Below are positions 46,011-54,805 of a stretch of DNA of 64,000 nt, in pieces. Below the pieces are notes generated by a model, which made no database searches, had not been told where the DNA came from, and saw only the letters and a list, made by a program, of their open reading frames with translations. This DNA is from Roseateles_B sp041906185. GTDB taxonomy: Bacteria > Pseudomonadota > Gammaproteobacteria > Burkholderiales > Burkholderiaceae_C. Both the position numbers and the translations under genes were made by a program. Location: positions 80,765-144,764 of the forward strand of contig JAYRJQ010000017.1 of NCBI GenBank assembly GCA_041906185.1, written 5' to 3'. Position 1 is the stretch's first letter, and each line of letters starts with the position of its first letter.

Positions 46011-46781
46011 TCACTGGGCGGTCCAGCCGCCGTCCAGGCTCCAGGCCTGGCCGCGCACATTCGACGCGGCCTCCGAGCACAGGAACACCGCCAGCGCGCC
46101 CAGCTGCTCGGGCGTCGTGAACTGCAGCGAGGGCTGCTTCTCGGCCAGCAGGCGGCGCTTGGCCTCCGCGTTGTCCACGCCGTCGGCGGCGGCGCGCGCA
46201 TCGACCTGCTTCTGCACCAGCGGCGTCAGCACCCAGCCGGGGCAGATGGCGTTGACGGTCACGGGGCTCGTCGCCGTCTCCAGCGCGACGGCCTTGGTGA
46301 AGCCCACCAGCCCGTGCTTGGCCGCCACATAGGCCGACTTCTGCGCCGAGGCCACCAGGCCGTGGACCGAGGCCACGTTGATGATCCGCCCCCAGCCCTT
46401 GGCCAGCATGCCCGGCAGCGCGAGGCGCGTGGTGTGGAAGGCCGAGCTCAGGTTGATGGCGATGATGGCGTCCCAGCGCTCGGCGGGGAAGTCCTGCACC
46501 GGCGCCACGTGCTGGATGCCGGCATTGTTCACGAGGATGTCGATGCCGCCGAACTCACGCTCGGCGTAGGCCATCAGCGCGGCGATGTCGTCCGGCTTGC
46601 TCATGTCGGCGCCGTGGTAGCCCGCCTTCACGCCCAGCGCGGCCACCTCGGCCTGCGGGCCCTCGGCGTCCCCGAAACCGTTCAGCACGATGTTCACGCC
46701 TTCGCGGGCCAGGGCCAGGGCCATGCCCAGCCCGATGCCGCTCGTGGAGCCGGTCACGAGGGCGGTCTTGCCTTTCAACAT
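46011..46781 (-). CDS. 3-hydroxybutyrate dehydrogenase
   Basis: A 256-aa classical SDR that interconverts 3-hydroxybutyrate and acetoacetate with NAD, part of PHB/ketone-body metabolism. Visible are the cofactor motif TGSTSGIGLG, NNAG in LVNNAGIQHVAP, and the active site Ser...Tyr-X3-Lys (SVHGLVASAQKSAYVAAKHG). The family-specific GIQHVAP and CPGWVLTPLVQKQ (with the C-terminal Gln-Ile/Leu region) match bdhA/hbdH enzymes. It stands alone, divergent from the hydrolase. Confidence 0.9.
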   Translation of the reverse strand: MLKGKTALVTGSTSGIGLGMALALAREGVNIVLNGFGDAEGPQAEVAALGVKAGYHGADMSKPDDIAALMAYAEREFGGIDILVNNAGIQHVAPVQDFPAERWDAIIAINLSSAFHTTRLALPGMLAKGWGRIINVASVHGLVASAQKSAYVAAKHGLVGFTKAVALETATSPVTVNAICPGWVLTPLVQKQVDARAAADGVDNAEAKRRLLAEKQPSLQFTTPEQLGALAVFLCSEAASNVRGQAWSLDGGWTAQ

Positions 46782-46913
46782 GTGAATTCCTTTCTTGGGT
46801 CTGCGTGGAGTTCGGGGTGCGGGCCTGCGTGCCAGTGCAGAATGCCGTCAACGCCCTCGCGGGCTTTCGGAATCCCGGGGACGGCCCGGCGCTTCCGCGT
46901 GAGGATACAAACA

Positions 46914-47780
46914 ATGTCTGAACCGCTGCTGAATACCCTGCGCTGCCTCAGCGCCACCGGCCTGCACCGCATGGCGTACTGGGAATGGGGTGCCCGTGAC
47001 AACCCGCGCGTGCTGGTCTGCGCGCACGGCCTCGCCCGCCAGGGTCGGGACTTCGACCGCCTGGCCCGCCACCTGAGCCGGGACTGGCGCGTGATCTGCC
47101 CGGATGTCGTCGGCCGCGGCCGCAGCGACTGGCTCAAGAACCCCGCTGCCTACCAGATCCCCACCTACGTGGCGGACATGGTCACGCTGATCGCCCGGCT
47201 GGACGTGGAGCAGGTGGACTGGATCGGCACCTCCATGGGTGGGCTGATCGGCCTGGGCCTGGCCTCGCTGCCCGACACCCCCATCCGCCGCCTGGTGCTG
47301 AACGACGTCGGCCCGAGCATCGAGCCGGCGGCGCTGCAGCGCATCGGCAGCTACCTCGGCCAGCCGCTGGGCTTCCGCACGGTGGAGGAGGGCGCCGCCT
47401 ACCTGCGCACCATCTCGGCGGGCTTCGGCACGTTCAGCGACGAGGACTGGCTCGCCCTGAGCCGCCCCATGTTCCGCCCCGAGGGCGAGCAGCTCAAGCT
47501 GCACTACGACCCGGCCATCGCGCAGGCGGTGGCGGCCGTGACGCCCGAGATCGCCCGCGCGGCCGAGCAGATGCTGTGGGCGGGCTATGACAGCCTGCGC
47601 ATGCCGACGCTGCTCATCCGTGGCGCCGACTCCGACCTGCTCTCCCGCGCCACCGCCGAGGCCATGACGCAGCGCGGCCCGCGCGCCGAGCTGGTCGAGA
47701 TCCCCGGCACGGGCCATGCCCCCATGTTCAGCGACGCCGCGCAGATCGCCGTCGTCGAGGAGTTCCTGAAGCGCGCATGA
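46914..47780 (+). CDS. Alpha/beta hydrolase
   Basis: A 288-aa alpha/beta-fold hydrolase. The oxyanion region is CAHGLARQGRDFDRLA, the nucleophile elbow GTSMGG (about residue 107), acid Asp in RGADSDLLS and His in GTGHAPMF. The substrate cannot be inferred. Start ATG 46914 follows a gap with a GAGGA-like ribosome-binding site. The stop overlaps the relA start (ATGA), suggesting translational coupling with relA. Confidence 0.87.
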   Translation: MSEPLLNTLRCLSATGLHRMAYWEWGARDNPRVLVCAHGLARQGRDFDRLARHLSRDWRVICPDVVGRGRSDWLKNPAAYQIPTYVADMVTLIARLDVEQVDWIGTSMGGLIGLGLASLPDTPIRRLVLNDVGPSIEPAALQRIGSYLGQPLGFRTVEEGAAYLRTISAGFGTFSDEDWLALSRPMFRPEGEQLKLHYDPAIAQAVAAVTPEIARAAEQMLWAGYDSLRMPTLLIRGADSDLLSRATAEAMTQRGPRAELVEIPGTGHAPMFSDAAQIAVVEEFLKRA

Positions 47781-50047
47781 AGACCGGAGTCACTGCCCAC
47801 GCCGCCGAGCACGCCGCGCCCATCGTCGCGCTCGCCGACGCCGACCTGCCCACCGCGCTGCCCGGGGTCGATCCGCACACCGACGGTCCGCCGCTGCTGC
47901 CCGTGGCCCGGGCCCGCGCCTTTGCCGAGCCGCTGCTGCGCGGTCAGCCCCTGGACACCGGCGAGGATGCGCTCGCCCATGCCGACGGCGTGGCCGCGCT
48001 GCTGGCCGGCGTGGGCGCCGCGCCCGCCATGCAGGCGGCGGCCTACCTCGTCTATGCGGGCGACTTCCTCAACAAGCCCGAGGAGATCGTCACCAAGGCC
48101 TTTGGCGAGAGCTACGCCAGCCTCGTGACGCACACGCGCAAGCTGGTGCAGATCCAGCGCGCGGCGCGCGAGGCGCTCGTCGAGGAAGAGCAGCGGCAGC
48201 AGCAGACGGAGCGCGTGCGCAAGATGCTGCTGGCCTTCTCGCGCGATCTGCGCGTGGTGCTGCTGCGCCTGGCCTCGCGCCTGCAGACGCTGCGCTTCTA
48301 TGCCGCGAGCAAGAAGCCCTGCCCGCACGCACTGGCCACGGAATCGCTGCAGGTGTTCGCGCCGCTGGCCAACCGCCTGGGCATCTGGCAGATCAAGTGG
48401 GAGCTGGAGGACCTGTCCTTCCGCTTCCTCGAGCCCGAGACCTACAAGGCCATCGCCCGCAGCCTGGACGAAAAGCGCCTGGAGCGCGAGGTGAACGTCG
48501 AGTTCGCGCGCGTCGGGCTCGTGCAGGAGCTGCGAGCGCTGGGCATCGAGGCCGAAGTGCAGGGCCGCCCGAAGCACCTCTACAGCATCTGGAAGAAGAT
48601 GCAGGGCAAGAGCCTGAGCCTCGAGCGCGTTTTCGACCTGCGCGCGCTGCGCGTGATCGTCAAGGACGTGGCGGACTGCTACGCCGTGCTGAGCCACCTG
48701 CACGAGAAGTACCAGCCCGTGGCGGGCGAGTTCGACGACTACATCGCCAAGCCCAAGCCCAATGGCTACCAGTCCCTGCACACGGTGGTGCGCGGCGCGG
48801 ACGAGAAGGCCATGGAGGTGCAGATCCGCACCCGCGCCATGCACGAGCACGCCGAGCACGGCGTGGCGGCGCACTGGGCCTACAAGGAGGCGGGCACGAA
48901 GGGCTATGCCGGCGTGGCGGCCGCGGGGGACTTCGAGGAGCAGGTCGCGCAGGCTCGCAAGGCCGTGCTGCGCCAGCTGCTGGCCTGGGAGCGGGACTAC
49001 GTCAGCAACGAGGCGCCGGGCGTCTTCGACGACCGCATCTACGTCTTCACGCCGCAGTCCGCCGTCGTCGAGCTCGCTGCCGGCTCCACGCCCGTGGACT
49101 TCGCCTACGCCGTGCACACCGACCTCGGCCACCGCTGCCGCGGCGCCAAGGTCGACGGCCAGATGGTGCCGCTGAACACGCCGCTGCAGAGCGGGCAGAC
49201 CATCGAGATCTCGGCGCTCAAGGAAGGCGGCGGGCCCTCGCTGGACTGGCTCAATGCCGAGCTGGGCTATCTGCAGAGCCAGCGCAGCCGCGCCAAGGTC
49301 CGCGCCTGGTTCAATGCGCAGGCGCAGGCGCAGACCGTGGCCAAGGGCCGTGAGCTGGTCGAGAAGCTGCTGCAGCGCGAGGGCCGCACCGCCATCAAGC
49401 TGGAGGACCTGGCCTCGCGCCTGGGCTTCAAGAATGCCGATGCGCTGTTCGAGGTCGTGGGCAAGGACGAATACTCCCTGCGCAACATCGAGCTGCTGCT
49501 GCGCCCGCAGGAGCAGCAGCCCGAGAGCGACGAGCAGCTCGCCCTGCGCCGCACCAAGGCGGGCAGCAAGGGCGCGGGGCAGGGCGGCGTGCTGGTCGTG
49601 GGCGTCGATTCGCTGCTGACCAACCTCGCCCGCTGCTGCCGCCCGGCGCCGCCGGACGAGATCAGCGGCTACGTCACCCGCGGCAAGGGCGTGGCCATCC
49701 ACCGCTGCGACTGCAGCAACTTCCGCGAGATGGCCCAGCGCGCGCCCGAGCGCGTCATTGCCGTCACCTGGGGTGAACAGTCCGGCAAGGCCGGGCAGGG
49801 GCTGGCCTATCCGGTGGACGTCATCGTGGACGCCATGGAGCGCCAGCACCTGCTGCGCGACGTGCTGGAGGTCTTCGCCAAGGAGAAGCTCAACGTCACC
49901 GCCATGCAGTTGCAGCCAAGCAAGCAAAGCAAGGGTGCGAACAGCTGGATCAACCTGACGGTGGAGGTCAGCGACTCCGGCCGCCTCGCCAAGGTCCTGC
50001 AGGCCGTGACGCAGGTGAGCGGCGTGCGCAGTGCCCGGCGCCGCTGA
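47777..50047 (+). CDS. relA: GTP pyrophosphokinase RelA
   Basis: The 756-aa product is the ribosome-associated (p)ppGpp synthetase of the stringent response. Domain order: degenerate HD hydrolase region (about 55-190), synthetase (about 240-360; GRPKHLYSIWKKMQG, FDLRALRVIV, EFDDYIAKPKPNGYQSLHT), TGS (about 415-475), a helical part, a zinc-finger/CC region (ARCCRPAPPDEISGY, HRCDCSNF) and a C-terminal ACT domain. The hydrolase HD and ED residues are lost. The EFDD motif is the mark of monofunctional RelA rather than SpoT. It starts in the hydrolase stop codon. Confidence 0.95.
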   Translation: MKTGVTAHAAEHAAPIVALADADLPTALPGVDPHTDGPPLLPVARARAFAEPLLRGQPLDTGEDALAHADGVAALLAGVGAAPAMQAAAYLVYAGDFLNKPEEIVTKAFGESYASLVTHTRKLVQIQRAAREALVEEEQRQQQTERVRKMLLAFSRDLRVVLLRLASRLQTLRFYAASKKPCPHALATESLQVFAPLANRLGIWQIKWELEDLSFRFLEPETYKAIARSLDEKRLEREVNVEFARVGLVQELRALGIEAEVQGRPKHLYSIWKKMQGKSLSLERVFDLRALRVIVKDVADCYAVLSHLHEKYQPVAGEFDDYIAKPKPNGYQSLHTVVRGADEKAMEVQIRTRAMHEHAEHGVAAHWAYKEAGTKGYAGVAAAGDFEEQVAQARKAVLRQLLAWERDYVSNEAPGVFDDRIYVFTPQSAVVELAAGSTPVDFAYAVHTDLGHRCRGAKVDGQMVPLNTPLQSGQTIEISALKEGGGPSLDWLNAELGYLQSQRSRAKVRAWFNAQAQAQTVAKGRELVEKLLQREGRTAIKLEDLASRLGFKNADALFEVVGKDEYSLRNIELLLRPQEQQPESDEQLALRRTKAGSKGAGQGGVLVVGVDSLLTNLARCCRPAPPDEISGYVTRGKGVAIHRCDCSNFREMAQRAPERVIAVTWGEQSGKAGQGLAYPVDVIVDAMERQHLLRDVLEVFAKEKLNVTAMQLQPSKQSKGANSWINLTVEVSDSGRLAKVLQAVTQVSGVRSARRR

Positions 50048-50116
50048 GCCGGCCGTCCCGACACTCGTGCGTCCCCGGCTTCGCGCCGCATCTTTTTGAA
50101 GAAAATTTCCAGAAAC

Positions 50117-50146
50117 TAGACAACGCCGAAAAATCCATGCTATAGT
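50117..50146 (+). promoter_or_regulatory. Sigma-70 promoter of tRNA-Val
   Basis: TAGACA (50117-50122) and TATAGT (50141-50146) are 18 bp apart, in an A-rich stretch that is much less GC-rich than the surroundings. The tRNA begins 13 bp beyond the -10. Confidence 0.75.
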
Positions 50147-50158
50147 GCGAAGCTCTTC

Positions 50159-50235
50159 AGGCGCGTAGCTCAGTTGGTTAGAGCACCACCTTGACATGGT
50201 GGGGGTCGTTGGTTCGAATCCAATCGCGCCTACCA
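50159..50235 (+). tRNA. tRNA-Val(GAC)
   Basis: A 77-nt cloverleaf with acceptor AGGCGCG/CGCGCCT, anticodon loop TTGACAT (anticodon GAC) on the stem CACC/GGTG, T-arm TTGGTTCGAATCCAA, and encoded CCA. It forms the left border of the integrase-bearing island. Confidence 0.97.
50203..50235. other. Probable island attachment site (attL) in the tRNA-Val 3' end
   Basis: Tyrosine recombinases commonly integrate in the T-arm/3' end of tRNA genes, and an integrase gene begins 254 bp downstream, reading away from the tRNA. The matching direct repeat (attR) must lie beyond the right edge of the window. The extent given is approximate. Confidence 0.5.
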
Positions 50236-50253
50236 AATTTGGTAGGAATCAAG

Positions 50254-50287
50254 AGCCCGACACGGATGAATTCGTGTCGGGCTTTTT
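50254..50287 (+). terminator. Intrinsic terminator after tRNA-Val
   Basis: AGCCCGACACG (50254-50264) and CGTGTCGGGCT (50273-50283) form a perfect 11-bp stem followed by TTTT. The 200 bp from here to the integrase start hold no gene that I can support. Confidence 0.85.
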
Positions 50288-50488
50288 GTTTGGTCTTTGC
50301 TCTGTAAGTGCTTGATTTGACTGGTGTTTTGGTCGCCTGGTTCGCAGGTGACGGGAGCGCCCGGCAGCTCGGCGTTGCAGGCCAGGAACAGCTTGAGCGG
50401 CCACGCAAATTTATACGCGGCCATTTCTCCGACACTTTTCCGCCACTGCCCGTTTTGGCAACCAAGGAAGTGACAGGAGCAAGTTGGC

Positions 50489-51553
50489 ATGGCCAGCTAC
50501 TACAAGCGCGGCGAGTACCAGTGGGAAGCGCGCATCCGCCGCAAGGGCTATCCGATGCAGGCCCGCACCTTCGACACCAAGGCCGAGGCCCATGCCTGGG
50601 CGGTACAGGTCGAGGCAGAGATGCAGCGCGGCAGCTACATCGTCCGCAACGAGGCCGACCGCACCACGATGAAGGAGCTGATCGAGCGCTTCATCCGCGA
50701 GGTCACGCCCTCGCATCGGGGCCAGGTGAAGGAAGCTGCCCGCCTTCGCAACACTGCCAAGCACAAGCTGTGGCAGACCTATGTCGCCAATCTGAAGGCA
50801 ACTGACTTCGCCGCGTGGCGCGATGAGCGCCTGAAGCAGGTGGCGCCGGCCACCGTGCTGCGCGAAATGGGCGACCTGGCGCTGATCCTCAACCACGCCA
50901 TGAAGGAGTGGGGGATCGTCCTGCCGGTCAACCCGCTCAACCATGTCAAGCGGCCGAAGGTGTCGAACGCCCGCAGCCGCCGGCTGGCGGCCGGATCGGA
51001 AGCGGGGGAGGGCACTGCGCCCACGCCGTCGGAGGAGGCGCGATTGCTGGCCGCCTGCACGCACGTCGATGGCGACCTGTCGAGCTGCCGCGTGAAGTGG
51101 CTGCGGCCGATGGTGGAACTGGCCATCGAGACCGCGATGCGACGCGGTGAGCTGCTGCGCCTGGAATGGCAGCACATCGACCTGGACAAGGCCGTGGCCT
51201 ACCTGCCGGAGACCAAGAACGGCGATCCCCGGTACGTGCCGCTGACACCCAAGGCGGTGGCCATCCTGCGGGCCTGGCCCAAAGGCAGCGGGGCGCTGGT
51301 CTTCGGCACCACCGAGAATGCCTTCAAGCTGGCCTGGCAGCGTGCCGTGAAGCGCGCCAAGCTGCCTGACCTGCACTTCCACGACCTGCGGCACGAGGCG
51401 GCGTCACGGCTGGCGGAAAAGCTGTCCAATGTGCTGGAGCTGTCCAGCGTCACCGGTCACAAGGACCTGCGCATGTTGAAGCGCTACTACCACCCGAGGG
51501 CCGAGGACCTGGCGAAGAAGCTGGCGGGAATCGCCGTCGCTGCGCCCACCTGA
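50489..51553 (+). CDS. Tyrosine recombinase (phage/island integrase)
   Basis: A 354-aa site-specific recombinase. An N-terminal DNA-binding arm (YYKRGEYQWEARIRRKGYPMQ) and a SAM-like core-binding domain precede the catalytic domain (about 185-345). There the Arg-His-X-X-Arg-His/Tyr residues are seen in ETAMRRGELLRLEW, HFHDLRHEAAS, VTGHKDL and MLKRYYHP. AGGAGC lies about 8 bp before the ATG. It lies just downstream of tRNA-Val and is the only mobility gene seen in the island. Confidence 0.95.
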   Translation: MASYYKRGEYQWEARIRRKGYPMQARTFDTKAEAHAWAVQVEAEMQRGSYIVRNEADRTTMKELIERFIREVTPSHRGQVKEAARLRNTAKHKLWQTYVANLKATDFAAWRDERLKQVAPATVLREMGDLALILNHAMKEWGIVLPVNPLNHVKRPKVSNARSRRLAAGSEAGEGTAPTPSEEARLLAACTHVDGDLSSCRVKWLRPMVELAIETAMRRGELLRLEWQHIDLDKAVAYLPETKNGDPRYVPLTPKAVAILRAWPKGSGALVFGTTENAFKLAWQRAVKRAKLPDLHFHDLRHEAASRLAEKLSNVLELSSVTGHKDLRMLKRYYHPRAEDLAKKLAGIAVAAPT

Positions 51554-51781
51554 TCACTCGGCATCCAGGAGCCTGGCAAACAACCTGGCCTCCTGGTGCG
51601 TGTGACCGAAGTAACGGCGCTGGTTGCCACAGCCCCAGCAACTGCAGGGCTTGGCCGTGGTCACCGCCATGCCGAGCGAACGTGCGTCCGCACTGAGGTC
51701 CCGGCCGAAGCGATGACGGCGGACGCCTTGCAGTCGTTCACGGTGGTGGCGCCTGAGCGCTCTGCTCGCAGTCTTCATCAC
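51554..51781 (-). CDS. Small Cys-rich protein with CSCWGCGN motif
   Basis: A 75-aa basic protein. After an Arg/His-rich start (RALRRHHRERLQGVRRHRFG) comes KPCSCWGCGNQRRYFGHTHQE. The pattern C-X-C-X2-C-G-N-X-R-R with a following E is one I recall in many short proteobacterial proteins, often near mobile elements or with no known role. The cysteines may bind a metal. It ends one base from the integrase stop (tail to tail), and lies 20 bp after the nuclease-like gene on the same strand. Confidence 0.72.
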   Translation of the reverse strand: MMKTASRALRRHHRERLQGVRRHRFGRDLSADARSLGMAVTTAKPCSCWGCGNQRRYFGHTHQEARLFARLLDAE

Positions 51782-51801
51782 GGTGTCTCTGGGGTGCGGG
51801 T

Positions 51802-52674
51802 TCAGCCCGCCTTGCCGAAACTTGCCCTGGCTCGTTTGGCCAACTCGATCATGGCTTCACGGCCCTGATCCTTCAGGTTGGCGTCGATCCGCACCCGATA
51901 CTGCCGGAACTGCGCGTCATAGGCCAGCTTCACCAGGCCGGCCTCGTCCAGCTCCGCATCCACCTCCTCGGATCGTTCCAGGCGGAATGACACGATGACA
52001 TGTGCCTTCTTCGGGACGAAGGAGACGAAGTTGAAGGCGGCCCCATCGATCACCAAGCCGACGTAGTGCTTGTTGTACTTCAAGGCCGCGCCCGGCTCCA
52101 CGGCCTTGACCACCTTATTCAGCAGGTCGTCGGTCAAGGCGAGCGTCGCCTTCGATGCTTTGGCCTCCCAATAAGGCCGGTCCCGTGCCTCAGCAACGGG
52201 CTCGTCCTCATCCACCAGGCCCAGGTTCACCTCGTCGAGCACCTTCACGAACGTCAGCGCCACCTCGTCGCCCACCTGGTAGGCGGTCAACTTCAGCGCG
52301 ATCAGCGGGATGTGGCCGTTGAACAAGTGGATGACGTTGAGGAAGCGCGACGTGATCTCCTCGGCCACGATCACTGCCGTGTGCTCGTACTGCGGGTACC
52401 GCCGACGTTCAACATCCCAGTACTCGATGGTTCGGATCAGGTGGCTCTCGTCCGTGGCGCCGAGCTGGATTTCGACCTCGTATCGCTTGAGGGTTTCGGT
52501 GTCGTACAGCAGCAGGTCGAGGCGCCCCGCACCTGGTTGCCGCCGTTCGATGTCCTTCACTTCCACGTCGCCGAGACCGAGCAGTGTCGGGTCGGCCGCG
52601 ATCTGTTCCTGGACCCACTTCTCGTTGAGCTTGGGGTGCCGCTTGAGGCTGATGGCTTCGAGCTTCTTGATCAT
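51802..52674 (-). CDS. Putative PD-(D/E)XK nuclease-like protein
   Basis: I do not know a named family. The 290-aa product has an N-terminal region similar in layout to NucS-type nucleases: KWVQEQIAADPTLLGLG, then GAGRLDLLLYD (Asp53) and RYEVEIQLG (Glu68, Gln70), a D...E-X-K-like arrangement with Gln in the Lys place. ESHLIRTIEYWDVERRRYP, RFLNVIHLFNGHIPLIAL and DRPYWEAKASKATL complete a conserved-looking core. GGGAGAAG precedes ATG 52674. It is the fourth unknown gene after the restriction genes. Confidence 0.72.
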   Translation of the reverse strand: MIKKLEAISLKRHPKLNEKWVQEQIAADPTLLGLGDVEVKDIERRQPGAGRLDLLLYDTETLKRYEVEIQLGATDESHLIRTIEYWDVERRRYPQYEHTAVIVAEEITSRFLNVIHLFNGHIPLIALKLTAYQVGDEVALTFVKVLDEVNLGLVDEDEPVAEARDRPYWEAKASKATLALTDDLLNKVVKAVEPGAALKYNKHYVGLVIDGAAFNFVSFVPKKAHVIVSFRLERSEEVDAELDEAGLVKLAYDAQFRQYRVRIDANLKDQGREAMIELAKRARASFGKAG

Positions 52675-52723
52675 GCTGAATTCTTCTCCCTGTCGGTCTT
52701 GATACTGTGTGCGTTTGCGCCGG

Positions 52724-54088
52724 TCAGGCTTCGCCCGGCTCCAGCAATCGGCGCAGATTGCGAGGATCGATGTCAGCGAACTCGAACTCGATCCAGTCGT
52801 CGTCAGCTTCGCCATCCTTGATGACCCGCGCGCTGGACAGGCAATGACCCCGAGCCATCAGCCTGGCAATGTGCTCTGCTGCGAAGTCGTTTCGCTTCGC
52901 AAAGTCGGCATGGCTGGTTCGGCCCGCCAGCAGGTCCTGAAAGGCGAGCATGGAGAGCTTGACGCGGTGCCCTGACAACTCGCCGCCGCCTTCATGGTCA
53001 GTCCAGTTACTCTCGTTCTTGGCGTTCATCGGAGCCCTCAGAATCTTGGGAACATCGGTAGCGATGGCGTCCACCAGCGCCTGAAGCGCCTCGTCCGACA
53101 GTGGGTATCGCGCAGTTCCCTGGTTCTTCACGATCGTGATCTTCAGATTTCGCGACCGCTGGCTGCCGAACTGGCCCAGCTTGTCCTCAACCGTCAGGAT
53201 CAGAACGGCGTTGATCGTGGTGGACTGTTGCGGAGCACCCTTTTCAATGATCCAGGGCCCGTTCGGACCGGGCAAGCCCAATGTTGGCCTGCCTGAAATG
53301 AAGTCGAACACAGCGTGCGCGGCGCTGTCGGGAGACCAGCGGCGCTGCAATTGCTCCCGCAACATGCGGCAGTCCGCGTCGCACAGGATCACGACCGATG
53401 GCAACTGGAGGCTCGACGATTTGACTTGCTTCGCCTTGCCCCAGAGCTTCTTGAGCAATCGCCGCCGATTGTGCTCATTGAAGCTGCGCGCCGAGTAGCC
53501 TGCAGTGGACCCACTGGAATACCTGGCACCGGGCCGGAACACCACGGTTGTCAGGGCACCTTCGACGCGGTGCTCAAGTGTCCTAGTCTGGTCAGGCTCC
53601 TTGGCGATGGCGGCGATGAACTCGCGTACCTTCTCCCCGCGCATGAACTGGTGCAACTGGGACCGTGGTGGCAAACCAGCGGTTGGCAGCCCACGATCAC
53701 CAACAGGCCAGGCCGTGTGCACGTCAAACGCACCCACTGGGTGGCCCGTCAGCCGCTGTATCGCTCGGTAGAACAGCATGCCGAGCGCATCGTCTGCGAA
53801 GCGCTCTTCGAGATCCTGGTCGTTGAGCGCCGTGACCTCGACCACGATTGGCGAGTGGCCCGCCGGCGTAAAGATCGCATCGGGTACGCCCGGCTGATCG
53901 GGCGGAGCCAAGTCGAGGGAGCCCCGGCGGTCCATCTGGCTGAGGGAGAACAGCTCCCACTCCGCCGCGAGCGCTTCATGACTTCCGCGCGTCAGACGCC
54001 CCACCAAGTCTGCCTGGCATCGCGCCCGGGCCTGCTCGGGCAAGGCGCGCATCATGTCAGCCAACGTGCGATTGCTGAAGATCGGCAC
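52724..54088 (-). CDS. Uncharacterised 454-aa protein with possible nuclease-like motif
   Basis: No family recognised. Around residues 66-90 the sequence GVPDAIFTPAGHSPIVVEVTALND has the spacing of a PD...E-X-X nuclease core (Asp70, Glu84), but the usual Lys is Thr86, so activity is doubtful. The middle (about 190-340) holds RRRLLKKLWGKAKQVKSSSLQLPSVVILCDADC-type alpha/beta sequence, split here by many basic residues. There is no signal or membrane segment. The start is a GTG at 54088 with AAGGAAGGG upstream. It is 36 bp after the 226-aa gene and 49 bp before the nuclease-like gene. Confidence 0.65.
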   Translation of the reverse strand: MPIFSNRTLADMMRALPEQARARCQADLVGRLTRGSHEALAAEWELFSLSQMDRRGSLDLAPPDQPGVPDAIFTPAGHSPIVVEVTALNDQDLEERFADDALGMLFYRAIQRLTGHPVGAFDVHTAWPVGDRGLPTAGLPPRSQLHQFMRGEKVREFIAAIAKEPDQTRTLEHRVEGALTTVVFRPGARYSSGSTAGYSARSFNEHNRRRLLKKLWGKAKQVKSSSLQLPSVVILCDADCRMLREQLQRRWSPDSAAHAVFDFISGRPTLGLPGPNGPWIIEKGAPQQSTTINAVLILTVEDKLGQFGSQRSRNLKITIVKNQGTARYPLSDEALQALVDAIATDVPKILRAPMNAKNESNWTDHEGGGELSGHRVKLSMLAFQDLLAGRTSHADFAKRNDFAAEHIARLMARGHCLSSARVIKDGEADDDWIEFEFADIDPRNLRRLLEPGEA

Positions 54089-54124
54089 CGAGTGGGTTCC
54101 CTTCCTTGCGATCCGGGTTGCCGG

Positions 54125-54805
54125 TCAGCGCTGCGCCAACTCGATCTTGAGCGTGACATCCCGGTAGACGTAGCTCTTCTCGGTGCGGGCAGCCCACTTC
54201 GAGAAGCTGATCGTGGCGGTCCAGGGCGCAGCATCGCGGCGGCACTCGAAGCGTCCCAGCCATTTCCATCGAACCGCGTTCTCAAGGGCGTCCGCGACCA
54301 ACGCATCGGGCGCTTGCTGCAGCGCTGCGATGAAGGCCTTGGCGACATCGGCCGCGACACTCTGCTCGCCGGCCTTCACGAAGTCGCGCATACCGGCTTC
54401 CGTGGGTGGGGCGCTGGCGGCGGCGCCAGCCAGCGAGTTTCCGGACGCCAGGGGCTGCCCCCGTTCGCTGCGTGCCGGTGGCAAACCCAAATAGGCCCAC
54501 TCGCCACCTTGGCGGCTGCACAGCTCGGAGAGTTCCTTCGCCTTGAGGCCGAGTCCCTCCATCTGGCCCCGGTGGATGAAGGCTGGCGACATGTAGGTGG
54601 ACACGCGCATCGGCACGGTGGAGTTCACGGCGTCGCGACCAAGCTGGAAGCCTTCGATCTTCCAGGCCTGCTGCACGAAATCGGCAAGATTTTCAGCTTC
54701 GCTTGGGGTGCTAGAGGCTCCGTTGGCGAGCCCATTCAATGCGAGCGCGCTGATCCCCGCGATCGACCAAGTAGCCCATTGATTGCAGAGGTTCCCTCTG
54801 GTCAT
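54125..54805 (-). CDS. Uncharacterised 226-aa protein
   Basis: No family recognised. The product has a moderately hydrophobic segment at about residues 14-28 (WSIAGISALALNGLANG). A low-complexity Ala/Ser stretch follows near 110-130 (LAGAAASAPPTE). The C-terminal domain ends FSKWAARTEKSYVYRDVTLKIELAQR, with aromatic and basic residues. The ATG shares one base with the stop of the 533-aa gene (TGATG), so expression of the two proteins is coupled. This suggests that they form a complex or an effector/partner pair; that is inference. Confidence 0.65.
   Translation of the reverse strand: MTRGNLCNQWATWSIAGISALALNGLANGASSTPSEAENLADFVQQAWKIEGFQLGRDAVNSTVPMRVSTYMSPAFIHRGQMEGLGLKAKELSELCSRQGGEWAYLGLPPARSERGQPLASGNSLAGAAASAPPTEAGMRDFVKAGEQSVAADVAKAFIAALQQAPDALVADALENAVRWKWLGRFECRRDAAPWTATISFSKWAARTEKSYVYRDVTLKIELAQR

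Noticed and set aside
47585..50236. An 880-codon frame antisense to relA
   Set aside because: It is antisense to a fully supported RelA and its peptide is low-complexity; no family match is visible.
50178..50465. A short peptide frame running into tRNA-Val, ending in IRTNDP-like sequence
   Set aside because: This is the common artefact of reading through a tRNA gene; there is no ribosome-binding site and the frame is the antisense of the tRNA.
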